NCBI GenBank assembly: GCA_031414695.1
Contig: JANNWG010000027.1
Span: 18,741 to 82,740, forward strand
Direction: 5' to 3'
Length of the DNA stretch: 64,000 nucleotides
From: UKL13-2 sp031414695
GTDB lineage: Bacteria; Pseudomonadota; Gammaproteobacteria; Burkholderiales; Usitatibacteraceae
In this document: positions 51,052-60,558 of the stretch, piece after piece
Layout of the letters: the number at the start of each line of letters is the position of its first letter
How positions within the stretch are numbered: position 1 is the stretch's first letter
Translations under genes and position numbers: made by a program
The notes under the pieces: generated by a model
Databases searched by the model: none
What the model was told of the DNA's origin: nothing
The model's input: only the letters and a program-made list of their open reading frames with translations

Positions 51052-52554
51052 ATGTCTTTTGCTTCACTGAATCTTGCCCCGCAACTACTCCGCGCTGTCT
51101 CTGAAGAAGGCTATACCGAGCCCACGCCGATCCAGGCTCAAGCCATTCCTGCGGTACTCAATCGTCAAGACATCATGGGCTGTGCTCAGACTGGCACAGG
51201 CAAGACAGCGAGTTTTACGCTGCCACTGCTGCACCTTTTAGCACCAATGGCGAGCACCAGCACTTCGCCTGCCAAGCATCCAGTACGCGCGCTGGTGCTG
51301 ACCCCAACGCGTGAACTGGCCGCGCAGGTTGAGGAGTCAGTTCGCACCTACGGCAAGTATTTACCGCTTCGAACGGCGCTGCTTTATGGTGGCGTTGATA
51401 TCAAACCGCAGATTAAGTCGATGCAAAATGGCGTCGAAATTGTTGTTGCTACCCCTGGCCGTTTGCTGGATCACTTGGAGCAGAAGAGCATCAACTTAAG
51501 CCAAGTGCAAATACTCGTGCTCGATGAAGCTGATCGCATGCTCGATATGGGTTTTATGCCAGCCATTACGCGCATCTTGGCCGCCCTTCCCCCGTCACGG
51601 CAAAATTTGTTGTTCTCGGCGACTTTTTCGGAGGACATTAAAAAACTCGCCAACGGCTTCATGCGCAGCCCACTTATGATCGAAGTTGCACGCCGCAATG
51701 CGCCATCTGAATTAGTCACCCACCAAGTTTATGAAGTCCCCGCACCTAAAAAGCACGCCCTGCTCGCGCACCTAGTCAAAACACGCAATATGCAGCAGGT
51801 GCTGATATTTACCCGGATGAAACGCGACGCTGATAAGCTCTCGCGCCAACTCACCAAAGACGGCCTATCTGCTACTGCCATTCACGGTGATCGCAGCCAA
51901 TCTGAACGTTCGCAAGCCCTAGAAGAATTCAAAACGGGCAAAGTGAAATTACTTGTTGCCACCGATGTTGCCGCACGCGGTATTGATATTGACCAGCTAC
52001 CGTTTGTGATCAATTACGAAATCCCCAATACACCTGAAGATTACGTTCATCGTATTGGCCGCACTGGTCGCGCAGGCTCGCCGGGTGAGGCTATTTCGCT
52101 GGTTAGCCCGGATGAAATGGAATATTTAACCGCGATTGAAAAATTACTCAAACGCGAAATCATCAGGCTGCCGTTACCAATATTGGCAGGGGAAGTCAGT
52201 GCACGTTCAGCACCAAGCGCCGAACGTGAGCGCGAACGCGAACGCAATAGCAAAGCCCCGCCTTTAAGCGATGATGAACGCCGCATTAAAAACGAACAAC
52301 GCAATGTGCGCGAGGCTAAAGACTCTCACCGTAAATCACGCACGTCCCAATATGGCGCACGCCAGACCCACGACAGCCCACCCGCCACACCACACCCAAG
52401 CTATCCATATTTTGACGCGAGTAAACCCTACGAGCCGATGGTTAAAACAAGCGTGGTTGAAACTGTGACGCAAGCCAACAATGACAACGCCACCTCGCAT
52501 CGTCCTCAGGTGCGATCAGTCGGGGCATTGTTGGGGCGCAAAAAAACGGTTTAG
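51052..52554 (+). CDS. rhlE: DEAD-box RNA helicase, RhlE type
   Basis: ATP-dependent RNA helicase of 500 aa. All core motifs are visible: Q-motif region YTEPTPIQAQAIPAVL, motif I AQTGTGKTASF, Ia PTRELAAQV, motif II VLDEADRMLDMGF, motif III FSATFSED, IV-V VATDVAARGIDI and VI YVHRIGRTGRAG. The two RecA domains fill residues 1-380. The C-terminal tail is basic and charged (SAERERERERNSKAP) and ends GALLGRKKTV, as in the RhlE subgroup. The ATG at 51052 is preferred to the adjacent TTG. Cold or ribosome-assembly roles are known for the family. Confidence 0.92.
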   Translation: MSFASLNLAPQLLRAVSEEGYTEPTPIQAQAIPAVLNRQDIMGCAQTGTGKTASFTLPLLHLLAPMASTSTSPAKHPVRALVLTPTRELAAQVEESVRTYGKYLPLRTALLYGGVDIKPQIKSMQNGVEIVVATPGRLLDHLEQKSINLSQVQILVLDEADRMLDMGFMPAITRILAALPPSRQNLLFSATFSEDIKKLANGFMRSPLMIEVARRNAPSELVTHQVYEVPAPKKHALLAHLVKTRNMQQVLIFTRMKRDADKLSRQLTKDGLSATAIHGDRSQSERSQALEEFKTGKVKLLVATDVAARGIDIDQLPFVINYEIPNTPEDYVHRIGRTGRAGSPGEAISLVSPDEMEYLTAIEKLLKREIIRLPLPILAGEVSARSAPSAERERERERNSKAPPLSDDERRIKNEQRNVREAKDSHRKSRTSQYGARQTHDSPPATPHPSYPYFDASKPYEPMVKTSVVETVTQANNDNATSHRPQVRSVGALLGRKKTV

Positions 52555-52687
52555 CGTTGTCTGTCTAAACATCATTAGCGCCTTATTAATATGGCGTTAA
52601 AAGTGCGCTAAAAATTAAGCAATGGACTTAGTGCAATCCCCTAGACACCTGCCTACCGCGTTGCCGTCACTCGTTTTATAATGACTT

Positions 52688-54493
52688 ATGACGCCAACAA
52701 ACCAATCCCGCACCAAGTTGTACTTACGCCGCATCCTACTAACGTCAGCATTGGCGAGTAGCGCATTATTTGTCGCGGGTTGCTCGACGACGATGTTTGA
52801 TTCGCCACCTAAGTTACCAACCGCACCCACTGTAGATACGATAACGCCAATCGCGTTAATCAACTTACCGCGATTGACATTACCTGTTAGCGCCACAGCG
52901 CTAGAATTTGCCGAAGTGGTGATTCCGGTGGAGTCCGACTTATGGGCGCGCGTACGGCGTGGCTTTGTAATGGGGGCGGTGGCATCACCATTAGTCGCAC
53001 AACAAGAACATTGGTATGCAAACCGACCAGACTACATCAAGCGATTTGTTGAACGCGGTGCGCGCTATATGTATCACATCGTTGAGGAAGTCGAGCGTCG
53101 TGGTTTGCCTACCGAGATTGTGCTGTTGCCGATAATTGAGAGCGCGTTTAATCCACAAGCCTACTCACACGCTCACGCGTCAGGCATGTGGCAATTTATT
53201 CCGTCCACAGGCAAAAATTTCGGTCTCGCCCAAGATTGGCTGACCGACAATCGTCGCGATGTGCTGCTGTCCACCAATGCGGCGCTGGATTATTTAACCA
53301 AACTCTACGGCATGTTTAATTCATGGGACTTAGCCTTTGCCGCTTATAACTGCGGCGAAGGTTGTGTAGGACGCGCCATTCAAAAAAATCAGCGCTTAGG
53401 ACTACCAACTGGCTTTGCTAATTTAAAATTACCCAACGAGACGCGTGCCTATGTGCCGAAATTACTCGCGGTAAAAAATATCATTCTCTCGCCTGCTAGC
53501 TACGGTATTGCCTTGCCCGCTGTTGATAATCGACCATTTTTTACCCAAGTTAAAGCGCCTGAGAAAATTGATGTGAAATTAGCCGCACGCTTGGCAGAAA
53601 TGACTGAAGAAAGTTTTGCTCAACTAAATCCATCGTTCAATAAACCAGTTGCGGCAACGGGCACTGGCTTCTTTTTAGTACCTACTGAGCAAGCTGAAAT
53701 ATTTCGCTCCAACTTAGCACTCTATCGCTCACTCAACGGGCCAATGGTGTCGTGGGTAACTGTCACCGCACAACGCGGGCAAACGGTGGATGCGGTGGCG
53801 AAGAAGCATGGTATGACCGCCTCCTACTTACGCGCAACGAATGGGCCATTCAAAGAGCGCAAGGGTAAATTTACCCAGCCAGCTACGTTTATGGCACCTA
53901 ACGCCAAAGAGGCACAAGCGATAAGCGTGGCATTTGATCGCAAAGTGATGCTCAAGCGTGAGCAGCAAACCATTACCGCAAAATTAGGTGACGATGCGCC
54001 AATACAAAAATCAAATTTGCCGCGCGAGGCTAGAGAGAATTTACGCTTGGCTTCTATAGACGCACCAGTTGCCGCTGCCATCGTCACGTCTGATGCAGCA
54101 GCAGCAAGCGTTGTGACAACCCAATATGTAGTGAAGGCTGGCGATACATTGTTTGCCATTGCCAAACGCGCGGGACTCACATTAGCAGAATTAAAAACCA
54201 CTAATCAATTAACGAGTAATAGCGTCAATATCGGCCAGTCATTACAAGTCGCAAGCATGATAAGTGAGGCTTCACCCATATTGGCGCGTGTATCAACAGC
54301 CAGTGTTGCTGCTACGAAGCCAGAGCCCAAACAGCTGCCGACGCAAACGCGCAAGCATACGATTCGTGCAGGCGACACCTTATTTTCAATTGCCAAACAA
54401 TTTAATACCAGCGTTGCAAATCTACTGAGCTGGAATAAGTTGTCCGCAACGTCAATATTAAAAACTGGCGCGCAGTTAATCGTATCGCGCTAG
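52688..54493 (+). CDS. mltD: Membrane-bound lytic transglycosylase D with LysM domains
   Basis: Peptidoglycan lytic transglycosylase of 601 aa. Lipoprotein signal with lipobox VAGC (Cys32). The SLT domain covers residues about 125-260: catalytic Glu in PIIESAFNPQAYSHAHASGM, then WQFIPSTGKNFGL and AAYNCGEGCVGRAI, where the second Cys-bearing form replaces the common AYNAGEG. A degenerate LysM-like part lies near residue 355 and two clear LysM domains at the C-terminus: YVVKAGDTLFAIAKRAGLT and HTIRAGDTLFSIAKQFNTS. It stands alone. Confidence 0.93.
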   Translation: MTPTNQSRTKLYLRRILLTSALASSALFVAGCSTTMFDSPPKLPTAPTVDTITPIALINLPRLTLPVSATALEFAEVVIPVESDLWARVRRGFVMGAVASPLVAQQEHWYANRPDYIKRFVERGARYMYHIVEEVERRGLPTEIVLLPIIESAFNPQAYSHAHASGMWQFIPSTGKNFGLAQDWLTDNRRDVLLSTNAALDYLTKLYGMFNSWDLAFAAYNCGEGCVGRAIQKNQRLGLPTGFANLKLPNETRAYVPKLLAVKNIILSPASYGIALPAVDNRPFFTQVKAPEKIDVKLAARLAEMTEESFAQLNPSFNKPVAATGTGFFLVPTEQAEIFRSNLALYRSLNGPMVSWVTVTAQRGQTVDAVAKKHGMTASYLRATNGPFKERKGKFTQPATFMAPNAKEAQAISVAFDRKVMLKREQQTITAKLGDDAPIQKSNLPREARENLRLASIDAPVAAAIVTSDAAAASVVTTQYVVKAGDTLFAIAKRAGLTLAELKTTNQLTSNSVNIGQSLQVASMISEASPILARVSTASVAATKPEPKQLPTQTRKHTIRAGDTLFSIAKQFNTSVANLLSWNKLSATSILKTGAQLIVSR

Positions 54494-54517
54494 ACAATAG
54501 CGCAATAAAAATTGAAA

Positions 54518-54568
54518 GTCGCCTATTGGTGGGCTTTTTGGAGCAATATATGCTCAAGACGCCCGCCC
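54518..54568. repeat. Stem-loop repeat family B copy after mltD
   Basis: Begins GTCGCCTATTGGTGGGC; GGTGGGCTTTTTGGAGCA can pair with TGCTCAAGACGCCCGCC around ATATA. It begins 24 bases after the mltD stop and is followed by an AT-rich stretch containing CTTTTTATTG, so it may end mltD transcription. Confidence 0.6.
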
Positions 54569-54593
54569 ATATTAGACTTTTTATTGATTATTA

Positions 54594-54612
54594 AATGTTA
54601 ATCATTCTCATT
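54594..54612. promoter_or_regulatory. Fur-box-like site upstream of bfd
   Basis: AATGTTAAT C ATTCTCATT is a 9-1-9 inverted repeat with two mismatches, 64 bases before the bfd start. The half-site AATGAGAAT is shared with the site before the heme receptor at 63402. Iron-dependent repression of bfd is the expected outcome. Confidence 0.65.
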
Positions 54613-54676
54613 TGCAAAACCATTGAGACTCTGCTAAATTGATACTTAAATATCTCCACACGATGCCAATTACGCC

Positions 54677-54907
54677 ATGTATGTTTGCCTATGCAATGCT
54701 GTGACCGAACGCGAAGTACGCCACGCTGCCAAGCTTGGCGCGACCAGCTTATCTGATTTGAGCAAGTCACTTGGTGTTGCCACTTGTTGTGGCAAATGCG
54801 CAGATTGCGCACGCGGTATTCTGCTTGATGAAGTCAAAAAAGAGCACATTGCGCGCGGAAAATTGCATAGATATCCCGTCATAATGGGCCTACAAGCGGC
54901 AGCCTAG
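54677..54907 (+). CDS. bfd: Bacterioferritin-associated ferredoxin
   Basis: A 76-residue BFD-type [2Fe-2S] protein. The four cluster Cys are in MYVCLCNAV (Cys-x-Cys) and CCGKCADC (Cys-x2-Cys within), the family layout. Bfd gives electrons to bacterioferritin to release stored iron. The C-terminal extension of about 20 residues (ARGKLHRYPVIMGLQAAA) is a little longer than usual. A bfr gene follows on the same strand after 127 bases, and a Fur-like box precedes it. Confidence 0.93.
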   Translation: MYVCLCNAVTEREVRHAAKLGATSLSDLSKSLGVATCCGKCADCARGILLDEVKKEHIARGKLHRYPVIMGLQAAA

Positions 54908-55034
54908 TATTGCTACAACCGCACCCTTTTGTTGCGACACATTCCTATTCGTAACACCATTCGCAACAATTATTGTAGGTATTTTCACGCTTGCCGTTTA
55001 GAATCTTGCCAGTTTATAAACCAATGAGGGCAGC

Positions 55035-55514
55035 ATGAAAGGCGATAAAAAAGTCATCCAGCATCTAAACAAAATTTTGTATAACGAGCTAACCGCGATT
55101 AACCAATATTTTTTGCATGGCCGTATGTTCAAAAATTGGGGGCTCGATAAGTTAGGCGACTACGAAGTGCATGAGTCGATTGATGAAATGAAACACGCGG
55201 ATATGTTGATTGAGCGTATTTTATTTTTAGAAGGTCTTCCAAACTTACAAAATCTTGGTAAGTTAATGATTGGTGAAGACTTGAAAGAATGCCTCGAGTG
55301 CGACTTGAAACTCGAAATGATTGCGCACCCAGACTTAAAAGCAGCCGTTGAGGCGGCTGAAATCGCGAAGGATTATGTGTCGCGCGATTTATTTAGAAAA
55401 ATTCTCGAAAGCGAAGAAGAGCATATCGACTTTTTAGAAACCCAGCTTGAGCTTATCCGCCGCGTTGGCATACAAAATTATCAACAAACACAGGTAACAC
55501 CAAAGGGCGATTAG
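55035..55514 (+). CDS. bfr: Bacterioferritin
   Basis: Iron-storage 24-mer subunit of 159 aa. Ferroxidase ligands are at the canonical places: Glu18 in LYNELTAINQ, Glu51 and His54 in DEMKHADM, and Glu and His in SEEEHIDFLETQ near residues 127-130. Met52, the heme ligand, is present. The helix pattern is intact and the tail is short (QQTQVTPKGD). It is convergent with the heme ABC transporter operon, with 14 bases between stops. Confidence 0.96.
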   Translation: MKGDKKVIQHLNKILYNELTAINQYFLHGRMFKNWGLDKLGDYEVHESIDEMKHADMLIERILFLEGLPNLQNLGKLMIGEDLKECLECDLKLEMIAHPDLKAAVEAAEIAKDYVSRDLFRKILESEEEHIDFLETQLELIRRVGIQNYQQTQVTPKGD

Positions 55515-55528
55515 TCGCCTTTATTTAA

Positions 55529-56314
55529 TCAGGTCGCAAATAACAGCGGCCTGCCGTCATCTGGGTGGGCGATACGCCGAATCGCAGTCGAAAAACAGCG
55601 GCTCAAGATTGATTCAGTCAACGTTTCCGCCACGCTGCCACTAGCCTCAAGACGCCCTGCTTTCATTAACACGACATTGTCAGCATACTGCGCGGCGAGA
55701 TTTAAATCATGCAATACCGCCACCACAGCCGCACCTTCTTCATGGGCAAATTGGCGTGCTACCTGCAACGCTAAATGCTGATGCGCAATATCAAGTGCTG
55801 CCACTGGCTCATCGAGCAACAATACGCGTGGAGTTTGCTCACTTGTTCGCCAAAGCTGCGCTAGCACGCGCGCCAGCGATACGCGCGCACGTTCGCCGCC
55901 TGACAGCGTTGGATACAGCCGATTGGCTAAATGCGCCACATCCATTCTCACTAACGCCGCCTGTGCAATATCGCGATCAAGTGCGTCAGGGTAGCCTTGA
56001 CAGTGCATTGATCGACCCATTAACACCACTTCAAATGCGGAAAACATAAACGAAATAGTAGACTCTTGCGGCAATACTGCTAAACGCTTTGCGCGCGCCA
56101 TGGATGGCCATGTATGGAGTAGCTTTTCACACAACATCACTTCACCATGCGTGGGCACTAATTCACCCGCAGCCACCTTGAGCAGGCTTGATTTACCGGC
56201 TCCGTTTTCACCCATTACAACAGTCAATAGACCAGGTGCAAACGAAAGTGAAACCCTATCCACCAAATGCCGCTGAGCGCGCGTCAGCACAATATTGTTC
56301 AGTACCAAACCCAT
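55529..56314 (-). CDS. hmuV: Heme ABC transporter ATP-binding protein
   Basis: ABC ATPase of 261 aa. Walker A GENGAGKSSLL, Q-loop VLPQEST, signature LSGGERARVSLAR, Walker B VLLLDEPVAALD and the H-loop VLHDLNLAAQYAD are all present. The ATG at 56314 shares one base with the permease stop codon; the GTG three bases earlier is less likely. It is the last gene of the heme-uptake operon and pairs with the FecCD permease to import heme over the inner membrane. Confidence 0.93.
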   Translation of the reverse strand: MGLVLNNIVLTRAQRHLVDRVSLSFAPGLLTVVMGENGAGKSSLLKVAAGELVPTHGEVMLCEKLLHTWPSMARAKRLAVLPQESTISFMFSAFEVVLMGRSMHCQGYPDALDRDIAQAALVRMDVAHLANRLYPTLSGGERARVSLARVLAQLWRTSEQTPRVLLLDEPVAALDIAHQHLALQVARQFAHEEGAAVVAVLHDLNLAAQYADNVVLMKAGRLEASGSVAETLTESILSRCFSTAIRRIAHPDDGRPLLFAT

Positions 56315-57426
56315 CACAACCCCATCACACTACGCCGCTGCGTATACAAAAGAGCCAGAAAAAATGGTGCACCAATAAATGCGGTAATTACCCCTATTGG
56401 TACCTCAGCTGGTGCAAGCAAGGTCCGCGCGATAATATCTGCCATTACTAGCAAGCCACCTCCCAATAAGGCCGATGCAGGAATTAAAAACCGCACGTCA
56501 GGGCCGATGAGTAAACGCGCAATATGCGGCGCAACGAGCGCGACAAAACCAATCATCCCTGACACCGACACTGCAAAGCCTGCAAGCAAGGCCGCATTCA
56601 CAATCACGGTCAACTTTAGTCGCTGCACGGCGAAGCCTAGGTGCGCTGCTTCCGCTTCACCAAACATGAGCGCATTTAACCCCATAGATGCGCGATACAG
56701 CATTGCCACTGATATTGCCATTGGCAGCACAATGACTGCCAGCATAAGCCAAGTGGCATTGCCTAAACTACCGAATGTCCAAAAAGTAATATTACGAAGT
56801 TGCTCGTCATTGGCGATTAGCGTAAATAGCCCGATTGACGCGCCTGCAAGCGCATTAACCGCGATACCTGCAAGCAGCATAGTCATCATCGAAGTGCGCG
56901 CTTGATTCTGGGCGAGTAGATAAATGATGGTTGTAGTGATTAGCCCGCCAGCAAACCCCGCTACGGGAAGTGTCATCACACCAAGTAAGGTCGTCAGCCC
57001 CTTGAGCGTTGTAGCGCCCAGTACAATCACCGCCGCAACCGCCACAGCGGCACCAGCGGAAACACCAATCAAACCAGGGTCAGCGAGCGGATTACGAAAT
57101 AAGCTTTGCAGTGCCGTGCCCGCGACCGCTAAGGCGGCACCAATGACAAATCCGAGCAAGACGCGAGGCACGCGAATTGAGGACAGCACCGCATATTGGC
57201 CTTCACTCAGTAAATCTGAGGCGATACGTATGTTGATTATTCGCAAACAACCAACAATAACCTGCTCCACGCTAAGCGGATAGGCGCCATTGCAAATGCC
57301 GAGTAAAAAAACGACCACTACAAAACTAATCAGTATGAAAAAAGCGAACTTAAGATTAAGTCTGCCCTCAACAACACTTTTCCACTGTAGCAACGTGCTG
57401 ATTTTGCGGCTGACAACGGCATTCAT
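56314..57426 (-). CDS. hmuU: Heme ABC transporter permease (FecCD family)
   Basis: Polytopic permease of 370 aa with about 10 membrane segments. Family features: IRVPRVLLGFVIGAALAVAGTALQSLFRNPLADPGLIGVSAGA (shown in part: RNPLADPGLIGVSAGAAVAV), GSLGNATWLML and the C-terminal IGVITAFIGAPFFLALLYTQ. The N-terminus has an extra cytoplasmic stretch of about 25 residues. It overlaps the ChaN-like gene upstream and hmuV downstream by 4 and 1-3 bases, so expression is tightly coupled. Confidence 0.92.
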   Translation of the reverse strand: MNAVVSRKISTLLQWKSVVEGRLNLKFAFFILISFVVVVFLLGICNGAYPLSVEQVIVGCLRIINIRIASDLLSEGQYAVLSSIRVPRVLLGFVIGAALAVAGTALQSLFRNPLADPGLIGVSAGAAVAVAAVIVLGATTLKGLTTLLGVMTLPVAGFAGGLITTTIIYLLAQNQARTSMMTMLLAGIAVNALAGASIGLFTLIANDEQLRNITFWTFGSLGNATWLMLAVIVLPMAISVAMLYRASMGLNALMFGEAEAAHLGFAVQRLKLTVIVNAALLAGFAVSVSGMIGFVALVAPHIARLLIGPDVRFLIPASALLGGGLLVMADIIARTLLAPAEVPIGVITAFIGAPFFLALLYTQRRSVMGL

Positions 57427-58517
57427 TTTGTTGTTGCTGGTGTAGCTGCAACCGGCGCGACAATATTGCCAAGTGTCATCCCCTCACATGGGTCTTTGCG
57501 CTCTTGTCGTGCACTAAACCAAACATAATCAAAAGGCGCTACTGAGGTTTCAGTGCTTCTTAGTTCGCTATAAGCATCAGGCGTATTTTTATCTGGCGCC
57601 ACCTCGACAAAACCAATACTGATAACTTTAGCCAACCTTTCCAACTGTTTGATATACAGCGGCACTCCAGTATCTTGTCGCACATGACCTCGCCCAGCAA
57701 CCAGCACTGCACCTATCTTTTGATGCGTGAGCATAGCGTGGCTCATCACCGCATCGCGCGCGCGCTGGGCGTTGACCATACCTGGCGCTCGTTCAGCGGG
57801 AAGCTGTCCACAATGACTATCCACCATCGTCGCCACTACGCTGGCATGTCGCGCAGCATTCCATGTGGCATCAAATAAGCGTGGCGCAAAATCCACAGGC
57901 AAGGCGTAGGCAGGAATCGCGCTAAAACCTTTAGCAAATACATTGCGTGCATCTTGACGCGATAAATTTGCCGCAACCAGTGGCGTATTGTTTGCGAGCG
58001 CAGTAGCAACAAGTGGTTGATACTGCGGCCACTGCCAACCACGACGATTGAGCCTACCTGCGTCTGCGATGCTTTCTGCATTTTTGCCCGCTGCAATAGC
58101 ATCATCAATCGCCGCTTGGTGCTCAATATCAAATTGCTCCATCACCAACGCTGGTTTTTGTTTAGCCACAGTCAGCCATTTCAGCACTTGCAAATGTCGT
58201 TGATGATGCACATGATTGTCATGCGTTTCGCCGAGCAAAATAAACGTATGGCTAAGGATAGCTTGTTGCAGCGCCGCCTCGTTTACCCACTTTTTTTCTC
58301 GCGCATCCCAGATTTTGCCCACGAGCGGGTGATCTGTTAAAACAAGCTTAGACATAACTACTGGCGGCGCGTTTACCAACGCAGACAACAGCGGCGCCTG
58401 TGCGCTAACGCGACCACTCAGAAATAAAAGTACAACAACGTAGAGGACGATGGACAATCGACACCCTTTTTCGAGGAGGAGAGACGTTGTTGCGAAAGAT
58501 AAAAAATAGTTATTCAT
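57423..58517 (-). CDS. ChaN-family heme-binding protein
   Basis: An exported protein of about 364 aa. The hydrophobic stretch LSIVLYVVVLLFLSGRVSAQA is a signal peptide or anchor. The ChaN domain shows FILLGETHDNHVHHQRHL (residues about 85-105) and LVAGRGHVRQDTGVPLYI, both typical. Campylobacter ChaN is an outer-membrane lipoprotein that binds a pair of stacked hemes; no lipobox is clear here. The ATG at 58517 is preferred to TTG at 58523. Its place between heme binding protein and permease genes supports a part in heme uptake. Confidence 0.8.
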   Translation of the reverse strand: MNNYFLSFATTSLLLEKGCRLSIVLYVVVLLFLSGRVSAQAPLLSALVNAPPVVMSKLVLTDHPLVGKIWDAREKKWVNEAALQQAILSHTFILLGETHDNHVHHQRHLQVLKWLTVAKQKPALVMEQFDIEHQAAIDDAIAAGKNAESIADAGRLNRRGWQWPQYQPLVATALANNTPLVAANLSRQDARNVFAKGFSAIPAYALPVDFAPRLFDATWNAARHASVVATMVDSHCGQLPAERAPGMVNAQRARDAVMSHAMLTHQKIGAVLVAGRGHVRQDTGVPLYIKQLERLAKVISIGFVEVAPDKNTPDAYSELRSTETSVAPFDYVWFSARQERKDPCEGMTLGNIVAPVAATPATTK

Positions 58518-58591
58518 GCTCAACCTAATTCAGCTATTTTTGAGATTCAATAATTGCACATACATTTAATGAAAAAACGCGCACAAAATTT

Positions 58592-59428
58592 CTACATCGC
58601 ACGTAATTGTTTGGCGAGCGTCATGACGGTCTGTGGCAATCTAGGGCCAAAACCCATCAACTGCAACGCATCCATTTTGACAATGCGCTTCGATTGCCCT
58701 GCTGGCGTGAGTGCAAGTCCTGGTCGTTTTAACAATCCCTCAACGCCACCTTGTGTCTCTAAGCCTTGCTCAGAAATCAAAATGACATCAGGCGCAGCAG
58801 TAACTGCCCCTTCAGATGTTAGTGGACGATAGCCCATGAAACCACTAGCAGCGTTCTCCCCACCTGCTAGCTCTATCATTGCGTGTGCGGCAGTGCCTGT
58901 GCCTGAAACTTGCGGCGAACCACCATGGGCTAATAAAAATAATACTTTAGGTTTACGTCCATTAAGACCAGAAACGTAATCGCGCATCTGGTCTAGTTCT
59001 TGACGCATTTTTGCTTGGTATGCCTCGCCCTGCTTAGAGATACCCAGAATATTCGCAATACGCCCCACATTTTCGATGACTTGTGCCGCAGTATGTTCAG
59101 CCGGAAATAAATCAATACTCACACCCGCTTGGCGAATTTGCGCGAGTGCCGCTTGCGGACCTGCTTCACTCGCCGCGATGACTATTTTTGGTTTAAGCGA
59201 TAAAACACCTTCAGCACTTAAGGCTCGCTGGTAGCCAACTTTTGGTGTCTCACGCGCAGCAGGCGGATACAGCGCTGTCGTATCAGTACCGGCGATGCGT
59301 TTTTCTGCACCAAGCGCATACACAATCTCAGCCAGTGCGCCGCCAATGACGACAACATCTTTGGGTTGTGCGTAAGACGATTGAGCAACTAACAAGAACA
59401 CAAAAAATAACATAGCTTCGCGCATCAT
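58592..59428 (-). CDS. hmuT: Periplasmic heme-binding protein of the heme ABC transporter
   Basis: Cluster A-III binding protein of 278 aa. A signal peptide (MLFFVFLLVAQSSYAQ) is followed by DVVVIGGALAEIVYALGAEKR, AGTDTTALYPPAA and KVGYQRALSAEG, where the Tyr is the probable heme ligand as in ShuT/HmuT. SVDLF-type and GENAASGFMGYRPLTSEGAV segments complete the fold. The ATG overlaps the stop of the hemin-degrading protein gene (ATGA). A 68-base gap separates it from the ChaN-like gene. Confidence 0.92.
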   Translation of the reverse strand: MMREAMLFFVFLLVAQSSYAQPKDVVVIGGALAEIVYALGAEKRIAGTDTTALYPPAARETPKVGYQRALSAEGVLSLKPKIVIAASEAGPQAALAQIRQAGVSIDLFPAEHTAAQVIENVGRIANILGISKQGEAYQAKMRQELDQMRDYVSGLNGRKPKVLFLLAHGGSPQVSGTGTAAHAMIELAGGENAASGFMGYRPLTSEGAVTAAPDVILISEQGLETQGGVEGLLKRPGLALTPAGQSKRIVKMDALQLMGFGPRLPQTVMTLAKQLRAM

Positions 59429-60528
59429 GCGGCCACCCTGCTTTCGATTTGCGCAATGGATGAATTAGCCACAATTAAGTCAATAATGTCACGCCAATCG
59501 TCGCGCTCAGGCTTACCCGGCTTGCGTTTACCAAAAAACTGCGCGAGCTGCACACCATCGCGATCAAATAGTTCGAGTGACGTAACAATGCCATCAACCG
59601 TTGGTTTTTTTACCACCCAAGCTTCATGCAACATATCTTGACGCAGATGCAAATTAAAATCAGCATCTAGCACATTGAGCCACGGCCCCATCACTTTAAT
59701 GTTGCTGACTGCACCAGTATGAATTTGAATACAACCTACATTACCAACAAAACACATGATTTCAGCTTGCTTCTGTGCCGCCTCATCGAGCATCTGCTTA
59801 GCGGCGCTCAATTCAACTTGCTGAACATACTGCGGTTCAGCCAAACGAAACGCATCGGTACGCGCCACAGCAAATTTTTTGAGTAATCCAAAAAATTCAT
59901 GTGTGTCTTGCAAATTTGCCCAAGCCGTACGAAACGCATCAACATCAACGCCCTTGTTTACGACCGTTTTCAACGTCTCCTTTCGAACGTGAACACGCTG
60001 ACCTGGCGTTTGGTCGTCGGCGCGAAATTGTTCAACGACCAAGTCAAACTCATCTGCATCAGACTCAGGCTGCAAAAATATTTTGTGTACCGCATCGCCT
60101 GCATCATCAAAGAATTGTATCGAGCGCTTGGAAGTGTCACCATCAATTTCAGTCAGCGCATAGCCATGCTGCCACTGACTAAAAAATAATCGCAAGTCGA
60201 TATCGTCCCCCAGCACCAAGCCCATGTGACCCATTGCAGATGCGTCAAGATAGATGCCTTTACGTTCATGAACGACTGCATAGTTTCGCGTTAACGCCAT
60301 AACGCGACCAATACTTTTAACGCGTTGCAAAATGCTGACCCAGTCAGCATTAAGTCTTGTCGTGATGGAGCCAATTTGGGTAGCGACAAGCTCACATTCG
60401 CTAACACCCAAAAACTCTGCCGCATCACGCGCACGCATTTTTTTATCCTGATTTACAGTGGCCCATGTCGCCGCCAACAAGGCAGAGTCATTAGTATAGG
60501 GATGCGTGCTGAGTGCTCTTAATTCCAT
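59425..60528 (-). CDS. hmuS: HmuS/HemS-type hemin-degrading or heme-transfer protein
   Basis: Cytoplasmic protein of 367 aa made of two ChuX/HutX-type halves. It includes ARDAAEFLGVSECELVATQIG in the N-terminal helix region, VMALTRNYAVVHERKGIYLD in half 1 and EIMCFVGNVGCIQIHTGAVSNIKVMGPWLNVLD (in part) in half 2, then DREGVQLAQFFGKRKPGKPE-like ending. The ATG at 60528 has GGAG 7 bases upstream and is preferred to the one at 60540. HemS proteins bind heme and in some species open the porphyrin ring. It lies 18 bases after the 134-residue unknown gene. Confidence 0.9.
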   Translation of the reverse strand: MELRALSTHPYTNDSALLAATWATVNQDKKMRARDAAEFLGVSECELVATQIGSITTRLNADWVSILQRVKSIGRVMALTRNYAVVHERKGIYLDASAMGHMGLVLGDDIDLRLFFSQWQHGYALTEIDGDTSKRSIQFFDDAGDAVHKIFLQPESDADEFDLVVEQFRADDQTPGQRVHVRKETLKTVVNKGVDVDAFRTAWANLQDTHEFFGLLKKFAVARTDAFRLAEPQYVQQVELSAAKQMLDEAAQKQAEIMCFVGNVGCIQIHTGAVSNIKVMGPWLNVLDADFNLHLRQDMLHEAWVVKKPTVDGIVTSLELFDRDGVQLAQFFGKRKPGKPERDDWRDIIDLIVANSSIAQIESRVAA

Positions 60529-60558
60529 GGCTAGCTCCATTGCGTTGTAAGGTGCGGC

